Shown: positions 16,704 through 24,995, counted from the first letter of the stretch. The stretch: DNA of 64,000 nt from Burkholderia pyrrocinia (GCF_001028665.1 NZ_CP011504.1:1426001-1490000), one strand, 5' to 3'. Notes: generated by a model from the letters alone, not told the origin. Translations and numbers: made by a program.

Positions 16704-17894
16704 ATGACCACCGATACCCGATTCACCGAAATCGAGGATCTGATGCCCGCCGCCGGCGGGTTGCGCGAGATCCGTCACCACATCCACCACCATCCCGAGC
16801 TTGCATACGAAGAGCACGACACGGCCGCGCTCGTCGCCGAGAAGCTCGAACAGTGGGGCTGGCAGGTGACGCGCGGGGTCGGCAAGACGGGCGTCGTCGG
16901 CACGCTGCGCGTGGGCGACGGCACGCGCAGCATCGGCATTCGCGCCGACATGGATGCGCTGCCGATCGTCGAGGCGACCGGCCTGCCGTATGCGAGCGGC
17001 ACGCACGGCAAGATGCACGCGTGCGGCCACGACGGCCACACGACGATGCTGCTCGGCGCCGCGCAGCATCTCGCGAAGACGCGCAACTTCTCCGGCACCG
17101 TGCACCTGTATTTCCAGCCGGCGGAAGAGCACGGCGTCGACAGCGGCGCGAAGAAGATGATCGACGACGGCCTGTTCGAACGCTTCCCGTGCGACGCCGT
17201 GTTCGGCATGCACAACCATCCGGGCGCGGCGCCCGGCGTCTTCCTCACGCGGCGCGGCCCGTTCATGTCGGCCGGCGACAAGGCGATCATCACGATCGAG
17301 GGCGTCGGCGGCCACGCGGCGCGGCCGCACCTGACGGTCGACCCGGTCGTCGTCGCGGCGAGCATCGTGATGGCATTGCAGACGATCGTCGCGCGCAACG
17401 TCGACCCCGCGCAGCCGGCGGTCGTCACGGTCGGCTCGATGCACGCGGGCACCGCGAACAACGTGATTCCGAACGGCGCACGCCTCGAGCTCAGCGTGCG
17501 CTCGTTCAGCCCCGACGTGCGCGCGCTGCTCAAGCGCCGCATCGTCGAGCTGGCCGAAACGCAGGCCGCGAGCTACGGCGCGAGCGCGAACGTCGAGTAC
17601 ATCGAAGGCTACCCGGTCGTCGTCAATACGGATGCCGAAACGGATTTCGCCGCGCAGGTCGCGCGCGAGCTCGTCGGCGACGCGCACGTGGTCGAGCAGA
17701 CCGACCTGCTGATGGGCAGCGAGGATTTCGCGTTCATGCTGCAGCAGCGGCCGGGCTCGTTCGTGCGGCTCGGCAACGGCGAAGGCGAGGACGGCTGCAT
17801 GGTGCACAACCCGAAATACGACTTCAACGATCGCAACCTGCCGATCGGCGCGGCGTTCTGGACGCGTCTCGTGGAGCGTTACCTGGGGCAGTGA
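16704..17894 (+). CDS. M20 family amidohydrolase (hippurate hydrolase / N-acyl amino acid amidohydrolase)
   Basis: A 396-residue cytosolic metallohydrolase of the M20D group. Features: REIRHHIHHHPELAYEEHDTAALV, IGIRADMDALPI, the metal-binding KMHACGHDGHTTMLLG, FQPAEEHGVDSGAKKMIDDGLF and HNHPGAAPG, plus a dimerisation domain in the middle (GGHAARPHLTVDPVVVA). These enzymes cleave N-acylated amino acids such as hippurate or acetylated amino acids. Start: ATG at 16704 with CAGGAG 7 nt upstream. It is followed after 53 bp by an MHS-type transporter on the same strand, so import and hydrolysis of an N-acyl compound is the natural reading of the pair. Confidence 0.87.
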   Translation: MTTDTRFTEIEDLMPAAGGLREIRHHIHHHPELAYEEHDTAALVAEKLEQWGWQVTRGVGKTGVVGTLRVGDGTRSIGIRADMDALPIVEATGLPYASGTHGKMHACGHDGHTTMLLGAAQHLAKTRNFSGTVHLYFQPAEEHGVDSGAKKMIDDGLFERFPCDAVFGMHNHPGAAPGVFLTRRGPFMSAGDKAIITIEGVGGHAARPHLTVDPVVVAASIVMALQTIVARNVDPAQPAVVTVGSMHAGTANNVIPNGARLELSVRSFSPDVRALLKRRIVELAETQAASYGASANVEYIEGYPVVVNTDAETDFAAQVARELVGDAHVVEQTDLLMGSEDFAFMLQQRPGSFVRLGNGEGEDGCMVHNPKYDFNDRNLPIGAAFWTRLVERYLGQ

Positions 17895-17947
17895 TCGCGG
17901 TGGCGCGCGGCCGGCGCTTCCGGCCGCATTGAGAGGAGAATAAAACG

Positions 17948-19279
17948 ATGCAGAAAGACCATCTCGCGCTGCACCCCGCATCGGCGGGGGCCGCCGAAGC
18001 CGGCGCAACCGGCGCGCCCGCCGTCACGCGGCGCGGTGCGATCGCGGCGGCCGTGATCGGCAACTGGCTGGAATTCTTCGATTTCACCGTGTACGGCTTT
18101 TTCGCGGTGTTGATCGGCAAGCTGTTCTTCCCGTCGAGCGATCCGACCACGTCGCTGCTGCTGTCGGTCGCGACGTTCGCCGCCGGCTTCTTCACGCGGC
18201 CGCTCGGCAGCGTCGTGCTCGGCGTCTACGCGGACCGCAAGGGGCGCAAGGCCGCGCTGAACCTGACGATCATGCTGATGGCGCTCGGCACGGGCCTGAT
18301 CGCGATCGCGCCGACGTATGCGCAGGTCGGCATGGCCGCACCGCTGCTCGTCGTGTTCGCACGGCTGATGCAGGGCTTCTCGCAGGGCGGCGAATTCGGC
18401 GCGGCGACCACGACGCTGCTCGAACAGGGCGGCACGTCGCGCCGCGCGTTCCGCGCAAGCTGGCAACTCGCGACGCAGGGCGGCGCCGCGCTGATGGGCT
18501 CCGGTTTCGCGGCGCTGCTGTCGAACACGATGACCAAGGATGCGCTCGAAAGCTGGGGCTGGCGGCTGCCGTTCCTCGTCGGCGTGCTGATCGCGCCGGT
18601 CGGCATGTATCTGCGCCGCCGGCTCGCGGACGATGCGCCCGGCGACAGCCATCACGGCATCGAGCGCGGCGTGCTGCACGAGCTGTTCTCGAAGCACACG
18701 CGCACGGTGCTGCTGCTGATGCTCACGGTGATGGGCGGCACGGTGTCGACCTACATCCTGACCTTCTACATGCCGACTTACGCGATCCACACGCTCGGCC
18801 TGCCGATGAAGCTGTCGATGTTCGTCGGCGTCGCATCGGGCTGCGTGATGCTGGTCACGTGCCCGCTGTTCGGCTTGCTGTCGGACCGGATCGGCAGCCG
18901 GCGCGTGCCGATCTTCGTCGGCCGCGGCGTGCTGGTCGTATTGCTGTTCCCGGCGTTCTGGCTGATGAACCATCATCCGACGCTGTCGGTGATCCTGCCG
19001 CTGACCGCGCTGATGCTGCTGTTCTATTCGCTCGGCTCGGCGTCGGAGATGGCGCTGATGTGCGAGTCGCTGCCGCGCCATGTGCGCGCGACGGGCATCT
19101 CGATCGCGTATGCGCTCGCGGTGACGATCTTCGGCGGCACCGCGCAGCTGATCGCGACCTGGCTCGTGAAGACGACCGGCAGCAAGCTCGCGCCGGCCGG
19201 CTACGTGGCCGCGTGCGTGGTGCTGTCGCTGATTGCGGTCGCGATGCTGCGCGAGACGGCTCAGGAGTCGATGGACTGA
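17948..19279 (+). CDS. MFS transporter, metabolite:H+ symporter (MHS) type
   Basis: A 443-residue, 12-helix importer. The signature VIGNWLEFFDFTVYGFFAVLIGKLFFP, followed by FFTRPLGSVVLGVYADRKGRKAALNLTIMLMALGTGLIAIAPTY and LMQGFSQGGEFG, identifies the MHS subfamily (ProP, citrate, shikimate and dicarboxylate symporters). The ATG at 17948 has a good AGGAG (gagaggagaataaaacg). It is translated downstream of the amidohydrolase and is probably co-transcribed, suggesting uptake of the amidohydrolase substrate or of a carboxylate product. The gene ends near a short tandem repeat, with the next gene convergent. Confidence 0.86.
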   Translation: MQKDHLALHPASAGAAEAGATGAPAVTRRGAIAAAVIGNWLEFFDFTVYGFFAVLIGKLFFPSSDPTTSLLLSVATFAAGFFTRPLGSVVLGVYADRKGRKAALNLTIMLMALGTGLIAIAPTYAQVGMAAPLLVVFARLMQGFSQGGEFGAATTTLLEQGGTSRRAFRASWQLATQGGAALMGSGFAALLSNTMTKDALESWGWRLPFLVGVLIAPVGMYLRRRLADDAPGDSHHGIERGVLHELFSKHTRTVLLLMLTVMGGTVSTYILTFYMPTYAIHTLGLPMKLSMFVGVASGCVMLVTCPLFGLLSDRIGSRRVPIFVGRGVLVVLLFPAFWLMNHHPTLSVILPLTALMLLFYSLGSASEMALMCESLPRHVRATGISIAYALAVTIFGGTAQLIATWLVKTTGSKLAPAGYVAACVVLSLIAVAMLRETAQESMD

Positions 19280-19297
19280 CGGGCGGTGCGACGGGCA

Positions 19298-19337
19298 GCC
19301 GGCGACAGGTTGCCGGCGACAGGTTGCCGGCGACGGG
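19298..19337. repeat. 14-bp tandem repeat between convergent genes
   Basis: GCCGGCGACAGGTT is present twice in full (19298-19311, 19312-19325), with a partial, slightly altered third unit (GCCGGCGACGGG). It lies between the stops of the MHS transporter and the LysR gene, with no effect on either frame. Confidence 0.6.
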
Positions 19338-19357
19338 CGGCAGGCGGCAACGCGCGT

Positions 19358-20278
19358 CTACCGTCCGCGCACCATCCTTAAGTACGACGCGAGCATCGTC
19401 GCGAGTTCCTGCGCGGCCGGCGCCAGCGGCACGGCCGCGCGCTGCAGCAGGCAGACGTCTTGCGATTCCGCGTGCTCGCGCACCGGCACCTTGGCGAGCG
19501 CGCCGGCGAACGGCCCGTGCCGCGTGATGGCTTCGGTTTCGAGCGCAAGGCAATCGGTTTGCGTGACGAGCTGCAGCGTCTCGAACATCCCTTCGACGGT
19601 CGCGAGGATCTTCGGCGGCGGCTGGCCGTGCGCGTCGAAGTACGCGAGCAGCCGGTTGACGACCGGGTCGGCGCTCAGGTTCGGCGAGCGCGTGGACACC
19701 CACGCGTAGCCGGCCAGTTCGGCGAGCGATTGCGCGTGCATCGCCGGATGCCCGGTGCGGCACACGACCACCGGCGCCGACGCATGCAGCGGCGTGACCG
19801 CAAGGTCGGTCGTGTCGGTCTGCTTCGCGACGTGCGAGATCGCGAAATCGATCGCACTTTCGCGCAGCCAGCCGATCATCATGCGCGACGTGCCGGTGCG
19901 CAGGTGCACGTCGACCTTGTCGAAGCGCGCGCGAAACGCGGTCAGCACGGGCGCGAACGCGTCGATCAGCGGTTCGGTGACGAGACCGAGCGTGACGGTG
20001 CCTTCGTATGCGCCGCTCAGTTGCCGGATTTCCCGCTCGACCTGCTCGCATTCGCTGAGGATCGAACCGGAGCGCGCGAGCAGCCGCTGGCCGACGGCCG
20101 TCGGCACGATGCCGCGATTGGTGCGCGTGAACAGCGTCGCGCCGAGCGTCGCCTCGAGGCTTTGCAGTTGCTGCGTGACGCCGCTTTGCGCGAGATCGAG
20201 CGCACGCGCCGCGGCGCGCAGGCTGCCGTGCTCGACGACGGCCTGGAAGATGCGAAGCTGGGACAGCGTGAACGCCAT
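19358..20278 (-). CDS. LysR-family transcriptional regulator
   Basis: A 306-residue LysR protein. The DNA-binding domain reads FTLSQLRIFQAVVEHGSLRAAARALDLAQSGVTQQLQSLEATLGATLFTRTNRGIVPTAVGQRLL; the effector domain includes GTVTLGLVTEPLIDAFAPVLTAFRARF and ends LASYLRMVRGR. The ATG at 20278 (MAFTLSQL) is the standard LysR N-terminus, although the Shine-Dalgarno sequence is weak. It is divergent from the binding-protein gene that starts at 20415 and probably controls that gene and the following deacylase; the ligand is likely the compound these handle. Confidence 0.84.
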   Translation of the reverse strand: MAFTLSQLRIFQAVVEHGSLRAAARALDLAQSGVTQQLQSLEATLGATLFTRTNRGIVPTAVGQRLLARSGSILSECEQVEREIRQLSGAYEGTVTLGLVTEPLIDAFAPVLTAFRARFDKVDVHLRTGTSRMMIGWLRESAIDFAISHVAKQTDTTDLAVTPLHASAPVVVCRTGHPAMHAQSLAELAGYAWVSTRSPNLSADPVVNRLLAYFDAHGQPPPKILATVEGMFETLQLVTQTDCLALETEAITRHGPFAGALAKVPVREHAESQDVCLLQRAAVPLAPAAQELATMLASYLRMVRGR

Positions 20279-20414
20279 GGGCAAGCGCGATGCCGGTGAT
20301 CGGAAAGAGTGATCATGATAAGGCAGCCGATGATTCCGGCGGCGGCGCGTGCGCACTACGATCGCTGGCAGTCCGGCTCATGCCGCTTGCCCCTCTTCCT
20401 GCCTCCCGTCGACC

Positions 20415-21188
20415 ATGAAACGCTTCCTCGTCCCGCTCGTTTCCCTGTGCCTCGGATTGGCGGCCACGTCCGCCAGCGCGCTCGACACGCATGTCGTGCG
20501 CGTCGGTATCGATCCGACCTATCCGCCGATGGACGCGAAGGCGCCCGACGGCAGCCTGAAGGGCTTCGACGTCGATCTCGGCAACGAGATCTGCCGTCGC
20601 GCACAGTTGCGCTGCCAGTGGGTCGAGCTCGAGTTCTCCGGGATGATCCCCGCGCTGCAGGCGCGCAAGATCGACGCGATCCTGTCGTCGATGGCGATCA
20701 CCGAGAAGCGCGAGAAGCAGATCCTGTTCTCGTCGAAGCTGTTCCGTTTCAAGTCGCGGCTCGTCGCGCGGCCCGGGAGCGGGCTCGGCAGCGCGGCGGC
20801 GTCGCTGGCCGGCAAGCGCGTCGGCGTACAGTCGGGCACGCAGTTCGAATCGTGGGCACTCGCGCACTGGGCGCCGGCCAGCGTCGGCGTGGTGCCGTAC
20901 AAGAGCCAGGACGACGTGTTCGCCGATCTCGTCAACGGCCGGCTCGACGCCGCGCTGCTCGGCGCGGTGGAAGCCGATTACGGGTTCCTGCGCCAGCCGC
21001 GCGGCAAGGGCTTCGCGTTTGTCGGCGCGCCGCTCGACCTGGGCGATCGCGGTGTCGGCATCGGCATGCGGCAGTCCGATACGGCGCTCAAGGCGTCGAT
21101 CGACGGCGCGATCGCGTCGATGCTGAAGGACGGCACCTACGACAGGATCGCGAAGCAGTACTTCGATTTCAACCCGTACGGCGACTGA
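20415..21188 (+). CDS. periplasmic amino-acid ABC transporter binding protein (ArgT/HisJ-like)
   Basis: A 257-residue periplasmic solute-binding protein, family 3. Signal peptide: MKRFLVPLVSLCLGLAATSASA with cleavage before LDTHVV. The mature domain has VRVGIDPTYPPMDAKAPDGSLKGFDVDLGNEICRRAQLRCQWVELEFSGMIPALQARKIDAILSSMAITEKREKQILFS, the pattern of lysine/arginine/ornithine/histidine binding proteins. No permease or ATPase genes follow, so it must share an ABC transporter encoded elsewhere or act as a sensor. The start at 20415 fits the signal peptide; no strong ribosome-binding site is present. The next gene on the strand is an AstE-like deacylase 65 bp downstream. Confidence 0.85.
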   Translation: MKRFLVPLVSLCLGLAATSASALDTHVVRVGIDPTYPPMDAKAPDGSLKGFDVDLGNEICRRAQLRCQWVELEFSGMIPALQARKIDAILSSMAITEKREKQILFSSKLFRFKSRLVARPGSGLGSAAASLAGKRVGVQSGTQFESWALAHWAPASVGVVPYKSQDDVFADLVNGRLDAALLGAVEADYGFLRQPRGKGFAFVGAPLDLGDRGVGIGMRQSDTALKASIDGAIASMLKDGTYDRIAKQYFDFNPYGD

Positions 21189-21253
21189 GCGCCGTGCAGG
21201 CCGGGTTCCCCGACTCCTCCGATTCCTCCGCTTTCATCCGTTCGAGACCATCG

Positions 21254-22369
21254 ATGCAGATTCGCACCACGCCGCTCCTGTCGCCGTCGATCGGCACGCA
21301 GCGCACGCTGACGAGCTTTCATTTCGGGCCGGCCGATACCGGCCGCAAGATCTACCTGCAGGCCGCGCTGCACGCGGACGAGACGCCTGCGATGCTCGCG
21401 GCGTTCGTGCTGAAGCAGCGTCTCGCGCAGCTCGACGCCGAAGGCCGGCTCGCGGCCGAGATCGTGCTCGTGCCGGTCGCGAACCCGGTCGGCCTCAATC
21501 ATCATCTGCTCGGGCAATTCATCGGCCGTTTCGACCTCGCGAGCGGCCGCAACTTCAATCGCGGCTTCCTGCCGCTCGCGGAAATTGCCGCGCGTGCGCG
21601 CGACCGGCTCGGCGATGACCCCGAACGCAATCGCGCGATCGTGCGCGAATGCGTCGGCGCGGCGCTCGACGAGATCGCGCCGCGCACCGAATTCGACGCG
21701 CTGCAGCTCGCGCTGCTGAAACTGTCGCATGACGCCGATGTCGTGATCGACCTGCATTGTTCGCTCGAAGCGGTGATGCACGTGTACACGAGCGACACCG
21801 CGTGGCCGGAGGTCGAGCCGCTGGCGCGCTATCTCGGCGCGGACGTGTCGCTGCTCGCCGAGGATTCCGGCGGCCATGCGTTCGACGATGCGCATCACCT
21901 GCTGTGGTCGCAGTTGCGGCAGCACTTGCCGGACGGCACGCCGATGGCGGCCGGCACCGTGGCCGTGACAGTCGAGTGCCGCGGCCAGCGCGACGTGACG
22001 TATGAATATGCGGAACGCGATGCCGATGCGCTCGTCGACTATCTGGTGTGGCGCGGCGCGGTGCAGCGCGAACGCGCGCCGCTGCCGCCGCTTGCCGCGC
22101 CGGCTACGCCGCTCGCGGGCAGCGAGCAGTTCTACGCGCCGGTGAGCGGGATTCTCGTGCACCGTGCGGCGATCGGCGCGACGATCCGCGCCGGCGATCC
22201 GCTGTTCGACATCGTCGATCCGCTGACGGATGCGATCACGACAATCTCGAGCGGGACCGATGGGGTGTTCTATATGCGCCGCGCGATCCGTTTCGTGACG
22301 GCCGGTGCGCCGCTCGGCCGCGTGACGGGCACGGTGCCGGTGCGCACGGGGATGTTGCTCGGCGCGTGA
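21254..22369 (+). CDS. succinylglutamate desuccinylase/aspartoacylase-family (M14) deacylase
   Basis: A 371-residue zinc-dependent deacylase. Zinc ligands expected for the AstE/ASPA group are visible: His40 and Glu43 (AALHADETPAM) and the histidine in VIDLHCS; the C-terminal beta-rich region (FYAPVSGILVHRAAIGATIRAGDPLFDIVDPLTD) is the usual biotinyl-like tail. Such enzymes hydrolyse N-acyl amino acids. The frame is open far upstream through the binding-protein gene in another phase, so start choice matters: the ATG at 21254 follows that gene's stop by 65 bp and gives a typical N-terminus, with a weak GAG site. Together with the binding protein it suggests scavenging of an N-acylated basic amino acid or similar compound. 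Confidence 0.82.
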   Translation: MQIRTTPLLSPSIGTQRTLTSFHFGPADTGRKIYLQAALHADETPAMLAAFVLKQRLAQLDAEGRLAAEIVLVPVANPVGLNHHLLGQFIGRFDLASGRNFNRGFLPLAEIAARARDRLGDDPERNRAIVRECVGAALDEIAPRTEFDALQLALLKLSHDADVVIDLHCSLEAVMHVYTSDTAWPEVEPLARYLGADVSLLAEDSGGHAFDDAHHLLWSQLRQHLPDGTPMAAGTVAVTVECRGQRDVTYEYAERDADALVDYLVWRGAVQRERAPLPPLAAPATPLAGSEQFYAPVSGILVHRAAIGATIRAGDPLFDIVDPLTDAITTISSGTDGVFYMRRAIRFVTAGAPLGRVTGTVPVRTGMLLGA

Positions 22370-22425
22370 CGGGTGCGACGGGCACCGTGTGCCGATAGGC
22401 GCCGTGTAATTTCGTTCTTGTCAAA

Positions 22426-22543
22426 TTGACCAGGCTTCCGCGCGTCACTAAATTGTGCGGCGCGGAGTTTGCTCCGTGTTCCGTGAGAAGAACGTTGCAA
22501 CAGAGTCAGAGTTGGCGGGCAGCTTGCGCTGTCCGCCTTTTTT
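22426..22543 (+). ncRNA. candidate small RNA gene with its own promoter and terminator
   Basis: In the space between the convergent deacylase and IclR genes, TTGACC (22426-22431) and TAAATT (22449-22454) are exactly 17 bp apart and look like a sigma-70 promoter on the plus strand. A transcript starting near 22461 would open with the hairpin CGGAG-TTTG-CTCCG (22463-22476), continue through a purine-rich single-stranded stretch and end at the terminator at 22514-22543, about 83 nt in all. There is no credible coding frame. The alternative is that the terminator simply serves the upstream deacylase gene, whose stop is 145 bp away. I do not recognise a named RNA family. Confidence 0.45.
22514..22543 (+). 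terminator. Rho-independent terminator
   Basis: GGCGGGCAG, a 6-nt loop, then CTGTCCGCC (nine pairs, one G-U) followed by six T residues. It ends the candidate small RNA and would also stop read-through from the deacylase gene. Confidence 0.85.
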
Positions 22544-22552
22544 CATGAGTGA

Positions 22553-22577
22553 ATTGTCGTATCGCTGATACGACAAT
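22553..22577. repeat. perfect 11-bp inverted repeat downstream of the IclR gene
   Basis: ATTGTCGTATC-gct-GATACGACAAT, 13 bp past the IclR stop codon. The arms are perfect and A+T-rich, with a 3-nt loop and no T run. It may end the IclR transcript by folding or be a protein-binding dyad. Confidence 0.5.
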
Positions 22578-22589
22578 CGAGCTGGACGC

Positions 22590-23378
22590 TCACCCCCGCC
22601 GCGCCACCAGCTCCGACACCGTCTGCGCGGCCTGCTGCAGCGGCCCGAGAAACTCCTTCACCATCTGCTTCGCGGTATGCCGCTGCGCGTTGCCGCTGAT
22701 GTTCATCGCCGCGATGATCTGCCCGCGCCGGTTGCGGATCGGCGCGGAGATCGACATCAGGCCCACTTCGAGTTCCTGGTCGACCACGGCCCAGCCCTGC
22801 TGGCGCACCTGCGCGATCGTCGCCTTCAGTTCGCCGAGGTCCGTGATCGTGCGCGGCGTATGTGCGCGGATGCTGCTCTGCGCGAGCGTTTCGTCGAGCG
22901 CCGCGTCGTCGAGCGCGGACAGCAGCACGCGGCCCATCGACGTGCAGTACGCGGGCAGCCGGCTGCCGATCGACAGGTTGATCGTCATGATCTTGTGCGT
23001 CGGCACGCGCAGCACGTAGACGATCTCGGTGCGGTCGAGCACGGCGGCCGAGCAGCTTTCGTGAATCTGCGCGGACAATTGCTCCATCACGGGATCGGCG
23101 AGATTCCAGAACGGCATCGACGTCAGGTACGCGAAGCCGAGCTCGAGGATCTTCGGCGTGAGCCGGAACAACCGGCCGTCGGCGTCGACGTAGCCGAGCG
23201 TCTGCAGCGTGAGCAGGATCCGGCGCGCGCCCGCGCGCGTCAGGCCGGTAGCCGACGCGACCTCGGTGAGCGTCTGCTCCGGGCGTGCCGCGTCGAAGGC
23301 GCGGATCACCGCGAGGCCGCGCGCGAACGACTGCACATAGGAGTCGCCGGGTTTCGTCTGAGTGTCTTCGGGTGTCAT
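22590..23378 (-). CDS. IclR-family regulator, PcaR/PobR-like
   Basis: A 262-residue IclR-type regulator. The N-terminal winged helix (SYVQSFARGLAVIRAFDAARPEQTLTEVASATGLTRAGARRILLTLQTLGYV) and the GAF-like effector domain (SMGRVLLSALDDAALDETL; VDQELEVGLMSISAPIRNRRGQIIAAMNIS) are of the PcaR/PcaU/PobR type, which activate protocatechuate and beta-ketoadipate genes. The neighbour, transcribed away, is pcaF, the last thiolase step of that pathway, and an IclR-like dyad with additional GTTCG half-sites lies between them. Start at ATG 23378 (MTPEDTQ); no strong Shine-Dalgarno site is seen and the frame is open further upstream. Specific identity as PcaR is inferred from context. Confidence 0.82.
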   Translation of the reverse strand: MTPEDTQTKPGDSYVQSFARGLAVIRAFDAARPEQTLTEVASATGLTRAGARRILLTLQTLGYVDADGRLFRLTPKILELGFAYLTSMPFWNLADPVMEQLSAQIHESCSAAVLDRTEIVYVLRVPTHKIMTINLSIGSRLPAYCTSMGRVLLSALDDAALDETLAQSSIRAHTPRTITDLGELKATIAQVRQQGWAVVDQELEVGLMSISAPIRNRRGQIIAAMNISGNAQRHTAKQMVKEFLGPLQQAAQTVSELVARRG

Positions 23379-23488
23379 GAGCGGTTGGAATATCGTGCAG
23401 CCGAGAAGATAGCGCATGGGGCCTGACACGCCAACCGCACGGCGGACCGGGCGCTTGACAGGTCGTCCCCGCACTCCCTATGATGCGT

Positions 23489-23529
23489 TGAGCGTTCGAT
23501 ACACGATCTTATGTTCGTATATAGAACAT
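23489..23529. promoter_or_regulatory. IclR-type operator between the regulator and pcaF
   Basis: ATGTTC-gtatata-GAACAT (23511-23529) is a perfect dyad. About 18 bp upstream is GTTCGATACACGATC, which supplies another GTTCG half-site in direct orientation. PcaU/PobR-type IclR proteins bind arrays of such repeats. It lies about 160 bp from the pcaF start and 130 bp from the regulator start. Confidence 0.55.
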
Positions 23530-23689
23530 TTAAGCGCATCCCGGCGGGCAATGCAAGGGGCGCGCCCCGTTCATTTCCCAGCCTTGCATGTGGCCGGAGC
23601 CAGCGCTAGCGCGCCCACGCCGGCCGACCGCGAAGCCATGGGACCGGAGTAAGCGCCGAAGCGCCACCTCCGGCCGACTGGAGACACTG

Positions 23690-24892
23690 ATGACCGAAGC
23701 TTTTCTGTGTGATGCGATCCGTACGCCGATCGGGCGTTACGGCGGTGCGTTGTCCGGCGTGCGCGCCGACGATCTCGGCGCGGTGCCGCTCAAGGCGCTC
23801 GTCGAGCGCAACCGCGACGTCGACTGGACGGCGATCGACGACGTGATCTACGGCTGCGCGAACCAGGCCGGCGAAGACAACCGCAACGTCGCGCGCATGT
23901 CGGCGCTGCTCGCGGGCCTGCCGCAGGGCGTGCCGGGTTCGACGATCAACCGGCTGTGCGGTTCCGGGATGGATGCGGTCGGCGTAGCCGCTCGGGCGAT
24001 CAAGTCGGGCGAGGCCGCGCTGATGGTCGCGGGCGGCGTCGAGAGCATGACGCGCGCGCCGTTCGTGATGGGCAAGGCCGCGAGCGCGTTCGCGCGTCAG
24101 GCCGACATCTTCGACACGACGATCGGCTGGCGTTTCGTCAATCCGCTGATGAAGCAGCTTCACGGCGTCGATTCGATGCCGGAGACGGCCGAGAACGTCG
24201 CGGTCGATTACAACATCAGCCGCGCCGACCAGGACCTGTTCGCGCTGCGCAGCCAGCAGAAGGCCGCGCGTGCGCAGCAGGACGGCACGCTCGCCGAGGA
24301 AATCGTGTCGGTCACGATTGCCCAGAAGAAGGGCGATCCGGTGGTCGTGTCGCGCGACGAACATCCGCGCGAGACGTCGCTCGAAACGCTCGCGAAGCTG
24401 AAGGGCGTCGTGCGCCCGGACGGCTCGGTGACGGCCGGCAACGCGTCGGGCGTCAACGACGGCGCCGCCGCGCTGCTGCTCGCGAACGAGGAAACCGCGA
24501 AGCGCTTCGGCCTGACGCCGCGTGCGCGCGTGCTCGGCATCGCGACGGCCGGCGTCGCACCGCGCGTGATGGGCATCGGCCCCGCGCCGGCTACGCAGAA
24601 GCTGCTCGCGCGGCTCGGGATGACGATCGACCAGTTCGACGTGATCGAGCTGAACGAGGCGTTCGCGTCGCAGGGTCTCGCGGTGCTGCGCATGCTCGGC
24701 GTCGCCGACGACGATCCGCGCGTGAACCCGAACGGCGGCGCGATCGCACTCGGCCATCCGCTCGGCGCATCGGGTGCGCGTCTCGTGACGACCGCGATGT
24801 ATCAGCTGCATCGCACGAACGGCCGCTTTGCGCTGTGCACGATGTGCATCGGCGTCGGCCAGGGCATCGCGATCGCGATCGAACGCGTCTGA
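23690..24892 (+). CDS. pcaF: 3-oxoadipyl-CoA thiolase
   Basis: A 400-residue type II thiolase. The N-terminus CDAIRTPIGRYGGALSGVRADDLGAVP and GCANQAGEDNRNVARMSALLAGLP are distinctive of beta-ketoadipyl-CoA thiolase, which splits 3-oxoadipyl-CoA into succinyl-CoA and acetyl-CoA, the end of aromatic degradation by the beta-ketoadipate pathway. Catalytic residues: acylating Cys90 (NRLCGSG), the histidine of GGAIALGHPLGASG and the cysteine of CTMCIGVGQG. Start: ATG with GGAG 6 nt upstream (ggagacactg). Monocistronic here; pcaIJ and other pca genes are not in the window. The divergent IclR regulator and the dyad between them suggest induction by a pathway intermediate. Confidence 0.92.
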   Translation: MTEAFLCDAIRTPIGRYGGALSGVRADDLGAVPLKALVERNRDVDWTAIDDVIYGCANQAGEDNRNVARMSALLAGLPQGVPGSTINRLCGSGMDAVGVAARAIKSGEAALMVAGGVESMTRAPFVMGKAASAFARQADIFDTTIGWRFVNPLMKQLHGVDSMPETAENVAVDYNISRADQDLFALRSQQKAARAQQDGTLAEEIVSVTIAQKKGDPVVVSRDEHPRETSLETLAKLKGVVRPDGSVTAGNASGVNDGAAALLLANEETAKRFGLTPRARVLGIATAGVAPRVMGIGPAPATQKLLARLGMTIDQFDVIELNEAFASQGLAVLRMLGVADDDPRVNPNGGAIALGHPLGASGARLVTTAMYQLHRTNGRFALCTMCIGVGQGIAIAIERV

Positions 24893-24963
24893 TACGCGTG
24901 ACGCGGAGAAGCGGCCGGACCTGCGCCGCTTCGCTGTTTTTCCGCCTCACCGCTCCCCGAACG

Positions 24964-24995
24964 ATGCGCGGCACGACAATCGTCGTGCCGCGCAT
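24964..24995. terminator. perfect 14-bp hairpin between convergent pcaF and DUF523 genes
   Basis: ATGCGCGGCACGAC-aatc-GTCGTGCCGCGCAT is a very stable stem immediately beyond the DUF523 stop codon and about 70 bp beyond pcaF. No long T run follows on either strand; it probably acts as a bidirectional terminator or 3'-end stabiliser. Confidence 0.6.
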
